NCBI GenBank assembly: GCA_037975125.1
Contig: CM075855.1
Span: forward strand, 81,281,085-81,345,084
DNA length: 64,000 bases
DNA from: Latrodectus hesperus
Taxonomy: Eukaryota > Arthropoda > Arachnida > Araneae > Theridiidae
Direction: 5' to 3'
The notes beneath the pieces were generated by a model. It ran no database searches, was not told the DNA's origin, and was given only the letters and a program-made list of their open reading frames with translations. The position numbers and the translations under genes were made by a program. The number at the start of each line of letters is the position of its first letter. Position 1 is the stretch's first letter. Below are positions 39,401 to 53,800 of this stretch, piece by piece.

Positions 39401-42400
39401 ATGACTGCCAGTTGTTTCCTCCTGATGATTGTACTTGTAGTAAGTTATTTCTCTTTATCTATTTTTACATCAAATACAAAACTATAAACTAACTATTTGT
39501 ATTTTATAAAATATTAAGTAAAATCTATTGCAAAACAATTTTTGTACAGTAAATTGTCTTTACAATGAATTCCAGCAAGATTGACAAAAACATATGGAAA
39601 GAAATTTTGTTTAAATGTAACTTCTCTGTTTTAATTTTAATATTTTCAGAAATTTCGCAAATGTATTACCTACAAATTTTACAACTAAGAATAACTAAAT
39701 TCAATGAAGGAGAGACAAAATTGAAACCCCAAAAATAAAATTGAAGACATAATTTCTACTGACACTATTGCTGAAAATCAATATTATTGATTTGAAGCTA
39801 TAAAATATGCTGTTATAACTGAACTGTGGGAATATAGATGTTTTTATTCGTTACATAAGCTAAATTTAAATGGAAGTAATTTTCTCTAAAATAAAATACC
39901 TGTATGAGTTATTGATACTTTTCTTTAGAAAAGCTTATATGGAGACCAAAACAAATTACAAATGAATATTCTATTGAAACATTTTTAAAAATTGTTGCAG
40001 AAAATGTTTTATTATTTTCAATATACAATGATTTTCTCATAAATAAAAAATCAATAAATATTTCCTTTAAAATAAATATTATTAAATTGATTTATAGTTT
40101 TCAACATTTTTGTTTAATCAGTATTAGTTAGAATGCAGAACACTTTTATTACTTATAATGTATAAAATTATTATTTACTACATAAAGTTATTAATAATAA
40201 TGACTTATCAAGATGTATCTTAAATAATTCATTTACTAATATCTAAAATAATATTTGTCCATATATTAATGTATACAGAAATTTGTAATTCATTTAATTA
40301 AATTATTTTTCTTTAATAGTATGGGAATGTAATGGAGAATAGTGATCCTGGTGTCATATTTGTTTTCTTGCTATGCTACTCTTTCTCCACTATTATGTTA
40401 TCGTTCCTGTTCAGCACACTTTTTTCTCGTGCCAATTTAGCAGCAGCTGCTGGTGGAATGCTGTTTTTTGTGATTTATATTCCTTACCCTTTTTTGGTCA
40501 TGTGGGAGGATCGTATGTCACTTATTAAAAAATTTGGATCTGTGAGTAATTTTTATCATTATCAGTAATTGTGTAACATGTATTTAATTACATTCATATT
40601 GACTATAATGCAATAACTATGATTTATTTAGCATAAAATTTTTGATAAAAAAACAGCTATAAATAAGAAGTTAAATAAGATAAAATTGTTTTGCATAAAT
40701 TGATATTATCTTGATGATATATACTTTTACTGTCATACATTTGAAATTCTCTAACTTTATGTGCCCTTTCTATATTTCTCATACATTGGATTCATATCAG
40801 AAATTTTAACTCACATTTTATTACATATCGCTTTAAATACCTGAATCATATTTATTATTAATCAACTATTTCTTTATAAAAAAAGAATTGAAATAAATGT
40901 TTTTAGTTTGTTTTTATTGTTTCATTTTTGCATATTTTGTTTTTCAGAGCTTATCTTCCAATGTTGCATTTGGGTTTGGTTGCAGCTATATCAGTCATTA
41001 TGAGGAAGAAGGTGTTGGTGCTCAGTGGTCAAATATTGGGACAAGTCCCATACCTGGAGATGATTACAGCATGCTACTGGTTATGTTAACACTTTTATTT
41101 GATGGGGTTGTTTATGGAATAATGACGTGGTACATTGAAGCTGTTTGGCCTGGTAAACATTTTTGTTTTAATTCTAAAGATCTTTTTTTCCTTCTAACTT
41201 TCTCAACTTTATGATTCTATTTAATATATATATTTATTTTTAGTTTCATATTAATTATAGTAAAACAACCAAATCTATTTGAAAAGGCTTATTTCTAAAT
41301 TTTAAATACTTATGATAGCAATAAATAATTTAAAAATTTTTAGCAAACATTATTCTGTTATTTATTTATTTCTCAAGTAAAATTTAACAAAACAATTTCA
41401 ACTAAAAGTTGCACTTACCATGTCTTTATTTCATATTGCTTGCATTTCTTTGAAATAATTTGTTATTTTTTCTTAACTGTCAATTTTTTTTTAATTTTTC
41501 CAAAAATTTTTAATTTAAAAAATATTGTTCTGCATTTTATTGATACAATAAAAAATGACAAATTTCAAATATTGTAACTTTATGTTATCTGTACTTTTGA
41601 AATAAAATTTTTCAAATTTAGAAGTTCAGGTTAGTCTATTACTGCTATGTATCATTCAGTTCAAGATTTTATGAAGCAATGTTTTTGATAGTATAAAAAC
41701 AGTAAGATATTAATCAAAATACTTTCAGATTGCAAAATTTTTCCTTTTTGTTGAGATATTTTTTTATTGAGAAAATTTAAACTATTTAGAAAAATTTAGT
41801 TTTACTTCATTTTTGATAATGATTAAAGATATGAAATTGCATTTAGTTGAACATCTTAATTAACTTATAATTAAATATAATCAGTTATTAACAATGATCT
41901 TTTTCTCATTATAAAAGTGCACTGTATTGAAATTACTTCAAAATGTTTTCTGTCATGTAGTACTAATTTATTATCTTTAAGGTCAATATGGTGTTCCTAA
42001 ACCATGGTATTTCTTTGTTACAAAGTCTTATTGGTGTGGTACTGTAACCAAAGATCCTCGCATTACAATTGAAGAGATATCCGATCAAAGTAGGTTTTGT
42101 TATAATTTTTTTCTTTCAAAAATATTCACATCTTTTTAATTAATTGGAGATACAAAAGCTTTCTAATATGTATGAAATTTCCTTGATTAATTGTGTTTTA
42201 AAATTTTGTTATTCTGAATTAATTATAAAATAATATATTTGTTCTAAAAATAATTTTTAGTTTTTATTGATTAATATTGTTTTGTCAATTTATAGATGGT
42301 AATCCTGACTTTGAAAATGAACCCAATGATCTGAAATTAGGTGTATCCATTCACCATTTAACCAAAATATATTCAAATAAGAAATTGGCTGTTGATGATC

Positions 42401-45400
42401 TAAGCATAAACTTTTATGAAGATCAGATAACATCTTTCTTAGGGCATAATGGTGCTGGGAAGACTACAACTATGTAAGTTAAATTATTCTTTCTTAAGTA
42501 ATGTTTTTGCTGCTGCTATTTAATATATATATAATGTAAATGCTTCGTCAACAACATTGTGATGGAAGTTCCCATGTATTTCAACCTCATAATAATTTTC
42601 ATCTTTAATTGATGCACATATTTGTATGCATACATATATGCCAGTGTTTTTTTTTTTATTGTTGAGTTAAGACTTAATCACATTTGGCAACAGTGAATAT
42701 TGAAGACTGTCATTGTTATGTTTTTCCCTGCTTGAGCTTATTGAAACTTGATTAGTAAATGAATTGGTCATGTTAGATTTTCCTCTCTGTTGTAAATTGT
42801 CATACTAAGAGGATCTATATACACTGAATATTCATAGAATCTAACGTTTGCACTAGTGTATAAGGGAAATAAGAGTACTCCTGACTTAAGAAGTCAGATA
42901 CTAACTTCTTCACTTGATGTGGTGTTTCATTAACTCTCCGCACAACATTGGTGGTCACATTTACCCTATTAATAACATTACTAAAAGTAATTTTATGATT
43001 TTTATTATTTTATTAAATGACCATTTTTAATTTAATTCCTTTAATTCAAATAATTTCATTCATCTAAATTAAATAATTGTTTTATCATGCAAAATATTAA
43101 TTTATTTAATTAAGTGTTGAAATATTTTTGTTTTAAATAACAAAATCGTAATAGATGAGTTTATATAACTTTACTTTTTAGATCAATTCTGACTGGCATG
43201 TTTCCAGCTACTACTGGAACTGCAAAGATTTATGGGCAAGACATTCGTACAGACATGGATTTAATACGTAGGAGCTTAGGAACATGCCCTCAACATAATG
43301 TTTTATTTGATGAGTAAGTTTTTAAAGTTTGCATTTCATGTGCAAGATCATAAAGATATTCTTAATGATATTTGAATAAGTATTAATTACTTTTTTAGAT
43401 TAACTGTACTTGAACATCTTTGGTTTTATGCTCGCTTGAAAGGGGCTAAAGAAAATGAAGTGATTGAAGAAGCTGAAGAAATGATTAAAGATATGAATTT
43501 AGAGCCTAAAACAAATGAACTATCTAAAAACCTTTCAGGTATAATACTGGATATCTTTTACTACTTTTTTTTAAAACATCTTTAATTAAAGAGTTTTATC
43601 AATTTCTTAAATATTTTAATATCAAATATAGTTTTATTTTATATATAATGTAATGAAACATATTTCATTAAAGAGAGATAGAGTATAGATATGAGTCTAT
43701 TATGTACACTAAAAGTACAAAATTGTGATCCTATTTTTTTTCTTGTTATATCATTTTAAAGGAAGTATATTTCTAATATCTTTTTTAAAATCTTCAAATT
43801 GTACTATTTTGTGATAAAAATAAACATTCACTTATCATTCTTAGGTGGAATGCAGAGAAAACTATCCATTGGTATAGCTTTTGTCGGAGGATCACAGACA
43901 GTTATATTGGATGAGCCCACTGCAGGTGTGGACCCCTATGCGAGAAGATCAATTTGGGAGCTTCTTTTAAAATACAAATCTGGTAAATCTAGCATTTCAT
44001 AATTAATTATAATCAATTAATATTTGCTGAAATTCTTGTAAATTATTTTATTCTTATGTTGTTTTCTATTAATGATTTTATTTATACATATATATTAATA
44101 AAATTGTTTGTTTCTTTTTTATCTGCTTGAAAGTTTTTGATTTGATTACTAAACATCTAGAATATATTATTCTATGTATTTTATTATAAATTGTCATAAA
44201 GGAAGTTATTTAATAAAAATAGATTGCATTTAAAATATAACATTCTTACACATAACTCAGAATCGTTAGTTATTTTTGACATAAAAAATGTTTCATTTAA
44301 AAAATAGTTGAAGGTTGCATCAAATATATTTGTTAATTGAAATACTGTCTTTTCCTGTATATAATCCACACCGGCATATTATCTGCAAGATCTTTTTTTA
44401 GTAAAAGAAAAAAAAGTGTCGTATAATTTGCAGCAGTGTATAATCTGCTGCAATTTTTTCAGAGAATATTCGAATACTGTTGATAATGTGGTGCAAAATA
44501 GAATAAAAAATATACAGTGGGATTAAAAATTTAATAAATTGTACAGAAAAAATATTTATTATGAAAAAGATCTGTTTGGATCCACCTCAACGCAAAGTGT
44601 AATAATCTGAATGAAGGCGCGACGGCCATCAAGATCCGAGAATATTCTAGTAGAACTTATCGATTTTTATTTCCTAATAACTTTTAAAGTGAGGTTAAAC
44701 ATATTTTAAAAATAAAATATGTTTGTTTCGTTAATAATTAAATGAAAGGAATTGATATTTTCGAACTGTACATTTTATACATTTTTTTTCTTTTGTACCA
44801 CACATGTTTATTTATCACCTGACATTAACGTGTTTATCACAGATTTTTTTTTATTTTTGCTTTCCCTATAGCATTTAGTTTAAAATTTGTTGTGTAACTT
44901 GAATGTTTTGGGTTCCACATGACGATATACTAATTTGAATGTTTCCAGAGCGAAACATCTCAAATTAAGACAGAATGCAAAATGACATTGGCTCATAGCA
45001 ACTGTAATATCGTTCCAAGGAACCAAATTCGTTCTTGAACGTAAATTGGACAGTATTTATTATAGTTAAAATAAGTCATCTAGGTCGTTTTGCTGTCTGT
45101 TACTTATTTTATGAAACATAAGCGGCATTTCTTTCAAAACTTTATTGTAAGCTTTTCTGGTGGGGAAAATTTTTTTATCAGATTATCTGCGGAGGCATAT
45201 AATATGCGTAATGAAATTCAAAACTTTGTAGCACATAATCCGCGGATTATATACAGGAAAATATGGTAATTTAATTGTTTGTTTTCACATCACTTTCTTA
45301 TTAAAAAATTTTCTTATATACATCTTTTCCATTCTGTGTTATTTTATAAAATTTAACTAAAAAATTTTGACGTCTGTATTATACTGCATATTGTAATTAT

Positions 45401-48400
45401 TATTGATGCAATAAAATCTTTAAATTTTAAATTATTCTTTCAATTACAGGGCGCACTGTTATTTTGACAACTCATCATATGGATGAGGCTGACTTATTAG
45501 GTGATCGTATAGCAGTCATAGCTAATGGAAAGCTTAGATGTTGTGGGTCATCTCTATTTCTTAAAACACGATTTGGTAATGGATATTATCTGACTCTTGT
45601 GAAATCATGTGATTATAGTCACATCAATCGAGACCAAAGGAACAGTCGAGGATCATCCAGTACAGTTAAAGACAACTCAACTAAGAGTTCAAGTGTAAAT
45701 ATTTTATAAAATGCTTCAAAATTTTTTTCACTCATATGCATTAAAATGGAGTCATATCATCTGTATATCTAATTATATGTTTTACTATTAATTTTTAAAA
45801 TATTTGCTTTATGTCATTCTAAATTCTTTTGTATCGGATATAATATGATGATTTATGTGATCAATTAATGGGAAAAACTGAATGGATTGAAAAATTGTGA
45901 TAGATGGATATTGATGATTCACATCCCCAAGTATAGCAGATCCATATCAAGTCCCAGAATTTATATAGATATTATGTACTTTATGTAATATTCATCAAAT
46001 ATTATTTACTTCATGACATCATGTGCCACTGAAAACATTTTTATGTTGCAACTCATTCTTATTCATGCTTCTTAAACTTTTCTTACATTAATATTTTGTA
46101 AAAATTTTAAGCATTTTTTTAATCTTTGCAAGTTTTAACATTTTACTTCTGAAAAATGTCTATTTAGAATTTCTTATATAATATATTTTAACTATAAAAA
46201 AATAAGTTTATTTTTAGAGAAAATTAAAAAACTGAATATATATGAAATTTATGTTAAAAGCAATTTAAATTTATTTTATTGTTTTACAAGGCAAATTTTA
46301 ATCTAGGTAGAATATTGCTAAAGATGTTTGCAAGACAAGTTATGAAACAACATGCAAGGAGTATTAAAATAATAATAATAAAATTTAAATGTTAATTTTT
46401 ATGTATCGTTTGTGTATAATTTATTTTCATAAGTAATTTATAATTCTTATACAAGTTCGGTGACTTTTCTTAGGTTCTGTCATCTTATGAATATATCTAA
46501 ATACCATTACCTCATTAATAAATTTTAAATCTATCAGTTTTTAATATGTTTTGAATTTTTATTTAATTAACTAGGGATCCTTTGGAATTCATTTGAATCT
46601 TTCTCCTCTGATACTTTGTTTTTAATAATCTTTTTATACCATTTTATGAAAAAAATATGCAGTGCAAATATTTAAGTAAACAAAGTATGCTATTTTTTTG
46701 TTAGAAATTTCTATTAATATCTTAAACCTGAATGACTATTTTATATAAATTATGTATTAACAGATTATATCATAAAAATGAATGAAATATATCTGATTAA
46801 AAAAGTTCTGAAGAAATTGTTTTGTATAAATTTAATATCTAGCTTTAAAATTTCATGTTCGTATTTTACGATAGGTACCGTACATACGGTAGTGGTAATT
46901 AACAATGATTGTTTCACATAGCAATAGCCCACTAAGAGGTTAGTTCTATGTTCTGCTACTTTATGTAAAAATCTATTGTTGCATAAAATATGGTATCTAA
47001 ATTTAAATATGATATTTTTATTTAAGAAATTAGTTTTCTTATTATTTATTAATGATCATTATAAAATTTAAATTGTATGCTTTATATTGATCATTATATA
47101 ATAAACAGAGGAAAGATTTTATACACTATTTTCTTTTTTTATTAGGAAATGACAGATGAAGGTGTAGCTGATATGTCTACAGTCGACTCAAAATCGGACT
47201 TATCTGAAAATAATACTCTTGCAGAGAATGGATTTAATTCTACTTCTAGTTCTCCTTGGGGTATGGTACATTTTTTGTTCATAATTAAATTCTAAATCAT
47301 TTCCCTTTGATTAAAAATTGGTCAATTTTAATAAAAAAAGTATTTCTTGAGGTATCTTTATATTTTAATATCTTAGGTTCTAATTTTAAATAAATAGTCT
47401 TTTCTAAGTGTTACTTGTGAAGTATCATATATTAACTTGTTAACATAACAATTTTAAATATAACATGTATTTCTGGTTTAAAATTAGATCTTTAAAAATT
47501 ATTAACATTTTTCATGTACAGTATTTATGTGAATCTAATGTGCATTGTTTTTGGCCAAATGTAGTATTCAAAATTGGGGTGTGCATTAGATTCGAGTGCA
47601 AGGTCAGCAGTTCGCCGATGACGTCAACCAAATTTAAATCATAACAATGGATTACTGTATTTCTCGACTGCATTTACTGTTACATTTATCGTTGACACTT
47701 TATTGCTTAGATGATACAAACTGCAGAGTACGTAGTCACAAAATGTAGGGCAAACAGAGAAGAATGTCATATGATGCTACTTTCAAATGTAAAGCAACTC
47801 TTTGTGCTGAAAAAATGGCAATAGAAAGGGAGGGAGAAAGTTCAACGTAGCTGAGAGCAATGTACGCTTGTGACGGCAACAGAAATTGGCACTGCTTGCA
47901 ACTAAAGCTAGCAGAAAGAAATTCACTGGTTCTCACAAAGGAAGACACCTTGAAATTAAAGAAAAAGTTTTGAAATTTGTATGTGAAAGGAGGAAGAATG
48001 GACAACCTGTGACTAGTGACACCATAAGAAATAAAGTAATAAAGCAAAAGATTAGGCAGAAGTTCTTGGAATACCGAAACAAGTGTTTAATGCTAACCGT
48101 GAATGGGTGGATCGGCTTATGAAGCAGATGGGCTTATCTCTTAGACGCCATACAACAATATGCCAAAAGCTTCCTGCAGATTTTGAGGGAAAGCTACTAA
48201 CATTTCAGCTGTATGCCATCACACTTTTGAAGGAAAAGAATTTTTCAATGGGGAAAGTTGGTAACGCTGACAAGGTGTCAATTTAGTTTGATATGCCTCG
48301 TAACTACACCATTACGGAGAATGGGACTAAGGAAGTTATCAGCAAAACTTAGGGATGTGTAAAACAACGCGTAACAGTGATGCTGGCAAAAACAGCAGAC

Positions 48401-50788
48401 AGGTGCAAAATTCCCCCTTTCTTAATCTTCAAATGGAAAACATGCCCTAAAACCCATAAGCTGTTCCCAGATGATGTCCTGGTTCAAAACCAAGAGAAAG
48501 GGTGGATGACGGAATTATTAATGCTTGATTGGCTCTGAAATGTATGAGAACCCTGTCCCGATGGGCTCTCCAATCCACCATCAATGCTTTGTCTGGATGC
48601 ATTTCGTGGTCATCTCAACGGCGACGTAAAAAAAAGATGCACAGCCTAGGCAGTGATCTTGTTATAATTCCTGGAGGGATGACATCTGTGTTACAACCCC
48701 TGGACGTTAGTCCAGGGGTTGTTAGAAATAAATTCAGGACGTTAGAAATAAACCTTTTAAAGGGTATGTTCAGGCAGAGTACAAAAAATGGTTTTGTGTG
48801 CCAAACCATGAATTGACCATGACAGGAAAAATTAAGTGCACTGCACCACACATTATTGCACACTGAATTTCTGCTTCCTGGAAAAGCTTCAAAGCACCAA
48901 TGATTGTGAAATCTTTCAAGAAATGCTGCATTTCAAATTCATTGAATGGCAGTGAAGAGGATGTGCTCTGGATGATGATGAGGAGGAAAGAAGAAATGAA
49001 TCTGCTTCTGACGAAGAGAGCTGCGAGGATTCCAGTGATGAAAACATTAGTGAATAAAGACATTTACTAATAATCACTGATTGTAGAAACTTAGCTAGGT
49101 AGAAATGTTGTGGTTTATTCCATGTTTATATTTTACAATAGGTATCATATATACGGTAGTGGTAATTAAACATGATTGTTTCACATAATAATAGCCCACT
49201 AATAGGTTAATTCTATGTTCTACTACTTTATGTATAAATTCATTGTTGTATAAAATATGGTATCTAAATTTAAATAAAATTATCATCCATTGATTGATAG
49301 TTTATATACAAATCCATTGTTGTATAAAACAAGATTCTATAAATTCCTCATTCCTTTGATGCACATTACATTCGCTGACAAACAATTTTTTTATTATTGA
49401 AAGTTTTATAATGGGTATGCGCATTAGATTCAATGGTGAATTAGATTCATATAAATACAATATTATCTATTTTTGTAAAATTTCAGTTAAAGCAACTTTT
49501 GAGCTCAATGCATTCTATATATATACGAGGGTCACTCTGAAATATTTGAGATACAACTAGGTTTTTAAAGTTATACTTACAAAATTTTAGGTGTGTTGAA
49601 AGTAGTCTCCTCCAGTATCAATGCACTTTTGTAGACGAATTTTCCACAGATTAAATGCCTCAAGCCATTCATTTCTTCGAATAGATGAAAAAAATGCATT
49701 TATAGCCACGTCAATTTCTTCTTCTGAATGAAAATGACGTCCACATAAGTTCTTTTTTCGATTAAAGAATAACCAAAAGTCACACATACCTAGATCAGGT
49801 GAATACGGCGGATGTTCGATCACTTTAATTTGTTTTTGTTTAAGAAACTCGACTGTTAATCCGGCTGTATGTGAAGATGCATTGTCATGCTGAAGCATTA
49901 GTCCCCTAACATTCAGTTCTTGTAGAATTTCTGGAAGACATTTAGTGGTATACCAGTTTGCTGTTATGTTCTTCTGTCCTTCCAACTTGAGGGCTTTGAC
50001 CAATCCCGTACTTCTGAAGAAAACGGCATACATCACTTTTTTCAGTGAGTGTTGTTTTTTCACCATTGTTGGCATGGGATCATCTTCAAAGACCCATTCT
50101 TTGCTTTCTTGACGTGTTGGAACGTCAAAAAACGGTATGTACGTTTCATTACCTGTTACAATTTTAGAAATGATGCGGTGGCCACCATCATTCAGCATAT
50201 TAAGAGTTTCTTTACTGATTCTGACACGCTCCTCTTTTTGATGCTCAGTTAGATTATGGAGAACCCAACGGCAAACTACTTTTTTCATATGTAATTCTTC
50301 ATGAATGATTTTGTGTATGGCTGCAGATCCAATGTCAAGTTTCTTCTGTATCATTTGATAGGTACAGCGATTATCATCCATTAACATTTTTCGTATGGCA
50401 GGCACATTATCTGGGATTACTGCCGATGGCGGCCTTCCTGTGTGTTCTTCATCCTGAAGAAAATTGCGACCATTTTTAAATTCTCTAAATTATCTAAATA
50501 CAGTAGCACGAGCTAGAGATTCATCACCAAATGCTAATTGCAACTGTTGAACGCATTCTTCTTGATTGAATCCTGCTTTGAAATCGTAGAAAATCATAGC
50601 GCAAAAATGTTCTCACGTCAACTCCATTTTCTCTTCTGTTTAAAATTTATTCCACGCTAAACAAGTTGAAGTAAGTCAGTAAAATATGGTCTTCTGTGTT
50701 AAAATACTTTGTACTTTAAAATTAAACCGTTATTTTTATTTTGTAAATTCTCGTTTGCGCGTATCTCAAAAATTCCAGAGTTACCCTC

Positions 50789-50826
<38 letters not shown>

Positions 50827-53800
50827 TAACATTTTTAAAGAAATATTTGAATTGTTAACAAATTTTCATTTTAAATATATTATAGTATTATTCTATGAAT
50901 CTTAAGATATTTATAAAATAAATTTCAATCCAATTTATTCTTTATTTAATAAAATAAAATGATTTCATTATAAATTTTTTATTTGTTTGTGTAATGAAAT
51001 TAAGAGTAAAATTATGTATTTTTTATAACTTTTCAATTTTATTTTTTTATTTTTATTTTATTTATTTATTTATTTATTTGCTTGTTATAATTTTATGTAA
51101 TCCTTTCATGGCAATTTATTTCTTGAGATTCAAATTTTCTTCTCTTATTAATGTTGATTATTTTTAGAAATAGATGTTATCACAATCATATTACAAAAAA
51201 TACATCAAGAAGTGAACAATTCCTATTTTGCAAATTATATTATATGTCACACATTTTCTTAAAGAAGTGTTGAAAACAAAATATAAAGAAATTTTTGTGT
51301 GTTGAAACTTAATATTTATATTAAAATATTTTGTATTGCATTATTTAATGTTTAAACTAGAATTCATTTATATTTAATATTATTTCTATTTTTATTATCT
51401 ATATTGTTTATTAGATGTATAGGTTGATGAAATTTAGTGAATTTTGCTGTTTAAATATTTTTGACTTACTATTACTTATTCAGTTTCTAAATTTAAGCTT
51501 TAATATTATTTAATAACAATGTTATTATCTCACTTAAATATTTTCAAATTTATGGAACCACTAAAATTATTTCCAATATAAATTTGGTTCTTATATTTCC
51601 TGAGTATTAATTTTTTTTATTTTTTTCCTTTGAAAGCTTTGCATACAATTTATTGCAGTTTGATTCTTTTTTTAATATATTATGAAAGTTTTGAAAAAAA
51701 AATCTTTTGTTTAAATAAAATCATTTAATAAGTAATAGACATTTATTGAAATTAATTTTATTTTTCTTCTGTCTTATGGTTATTTTCCTTTGATATTTCT
51801 TTCTTTCTTTTTTTTTTTTTTTACAAAGTTTTATTGTGAGTAAAAATTTTGATAGCATATATATTTTTTAAGTTTCAAACATTTTGAATATTAAGTTGAA
51901 ATATATTTTAAATGTCTGAATATATATATGAAATAATAATTCTTTCTTTGATTAATAAATAAATTGAAGTGAATAGAATAATATACGTGCCATTTGCTTA
52001 TATTTTTGTATAATTGCACTTTAAAAAAAGAGAGAAAAAAGTAGTCACTGCGAAATATTACTAGTGCTGACATTTACAGCAAACTTTTGATTATTTCAAA
52101 ACAAAAAATCCTAATCTATTTCAAGTTCAGCATTAATTATTTGACATTAAAACAAAATTTCTCTGAAAATATAAAAGAAGTTTCAAATTAATCTTCTTCC
52201 ATTGAACTTTTTTTTGTTATCAAAGCATATGAAGTAATTTATTTGCAATCTTTTCAAAGGTGGCTTATGTCTGATATCACAAGTGACCAGATTCATTCAT
52301 ACATATGTGCCTGAAGCCAAATTAGTAGAAGATGTTGGATCTGAAGTCTCTTACCTCATTCCTCCATCTGCTCAGCGATCAGGAGAATTACAACGACTCT
52401 TTAAGGCTCTAGATAGCAATCTGGATGAGTTACACATTAGTAGCTATGGTATTTCAGATACTTCACTTGAAGAGGTATGCTTAGGAATTAATTTACTGGA
52501 TAAAGTTATTTAAATGTAATATTGTTGATTTATTGTAACATGAGAGAATGATGTGAAGAATTGTTATAAATAGTTGAAATGAAGATTAGTTATAATAATC
52601 ATCCTTCTGTTTGTTATATTTTTTGGTTTCAAATTATATCATTATTGCATTATCTAGCATACAAGATAAAAATTGAAGTTTATGATATTTTTAGAAACTT
52701 TTTATTAGAATTATACTATGATTATTTAATGCATTTTTTTATTTTATTAATCAGAAAACTCATATTAAATTTGCTTTATTAATTATTAATTCAATTAAAA
52801 AATTTATTTAGTTGTCTCTGTTTTTCATTATGTTTATTCATAAATTTTACACTTTTCTTTAAATTTTGAAAAATATATTTTAAAAGCATTCCTTAAAATT
52901 AGAATTTTGCAAGATTACCTATATATAATTCATTTTAAAGTATAGATTTAATTTTCTATAGGTTTTCTTAAAAGTAACCGGAGCAGCAGGAACTATTGCT
53001 GATTCTGAAGAGGAAATGACACCTGATGGTAAAATATTAGTACTTTAAAAAATTTATATAAAAATTATATTTAATTAACTAACTTTAATTATAAAGTTTT
53101 TAATTTGTTTTGATGTGTTTTATGAACATTTGGCAAAATACTCCATGAAAATTATAAGTTTAAAATTTTTGAAATAATTTTAAAAAATCTGAATGTATTA
53201 AAACTTTTTGTGAAAAGCGTATAAAAATGAACTGTAAATATCTTTATTTTTGTGTTAAAATTAACAAAGGAAATACTTGTAACAAGTAAAATCTGATTTG
53301 TAACAAACAAAATAAAATGCTACTACTATTGCTATTCAACGTTATATTAATACTTTGTTTAGTTAATTGATATGAGTGCTTATAAGACAGAAATATTAAA
53401 TTAAGAAATGATTCATTTATGATAATTAAAATTTATTAAGTGTTAACACCTAATAAATTAAATGATTTATTCTTTAAAAATTAAACGTTAAAAATTCAGA
53501 AATCCTATGCTCACTGTATCTTAAAAATTCAAAATTGTTATTGAAACCAGTTTCTTTTAACCTGTCTTTGACATATGGACTGACACTTATTAATTATAAT
53601 AAATTAGAAAAGTAAAATAGATATCAGATTGTTTTTTTTATATGTAGATATGATAAGAATTAAGATCAGCCAAATTAGTTTTTAATTTTTCATGCACATT
53701 TTTATTTTTTTAAAGAAATTATATTAATAAATATAATATGAGAAATCCAATATTATATAATTTATTATAGATGATCCTGTCCAAAACTTTGAAAAAGAAA

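Larger units (their letters stand above)
38448..42295. other. Introns around exons 14-17
   Basis: 38448-39216, 39440-40319, 40542-40947, 41153-41981 and 42090-42295. AT-rich. A short (AT)n run at about 38900-38920 sits inside a hairpin whose arms are CATTTGTAATAT and ATATTACAAATG. Nothing else recognised. Confidence 0.45.
47519..49460 (+). mobile_element. pogo/Tigger (POGK-like) DNA transposon, inactive
   Basis: Flanked by TA (47517-47518 and 49461-49462). Left end CAGTATTTATGTGAATCTAATG; right end on the opposite strand TTGTATTTATATGAATCTAATT. Inside each end the GAATCTAATGYGCA word recurs (47530-47545, reversed at 47579-47594, and at 49416-49432), a subterminal repeat pattern likely bound by the transposase. 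The element carries a decayed DDE transposase on the same strand. Total 1,942 bp. Confidence 0.85.
47261..52259. other. 5-kb intron packed with DNA transposons
   Basis: The largest intron in the window. It holds a pogo-like element (47519-49460), a mariner (49526-50789), an adjacent TA microsatellite and a TTTA-rich run near 51055-51080. The right 1.2 kb is plain AT-rich sequence. Confidence 0.6.

Noticed and set aside
48615..49063. Minus-strand ORFs of 82 and 97 residues
   Set aside because: They overlap the pogo transposase remnant on the opposite strand and show no domain.
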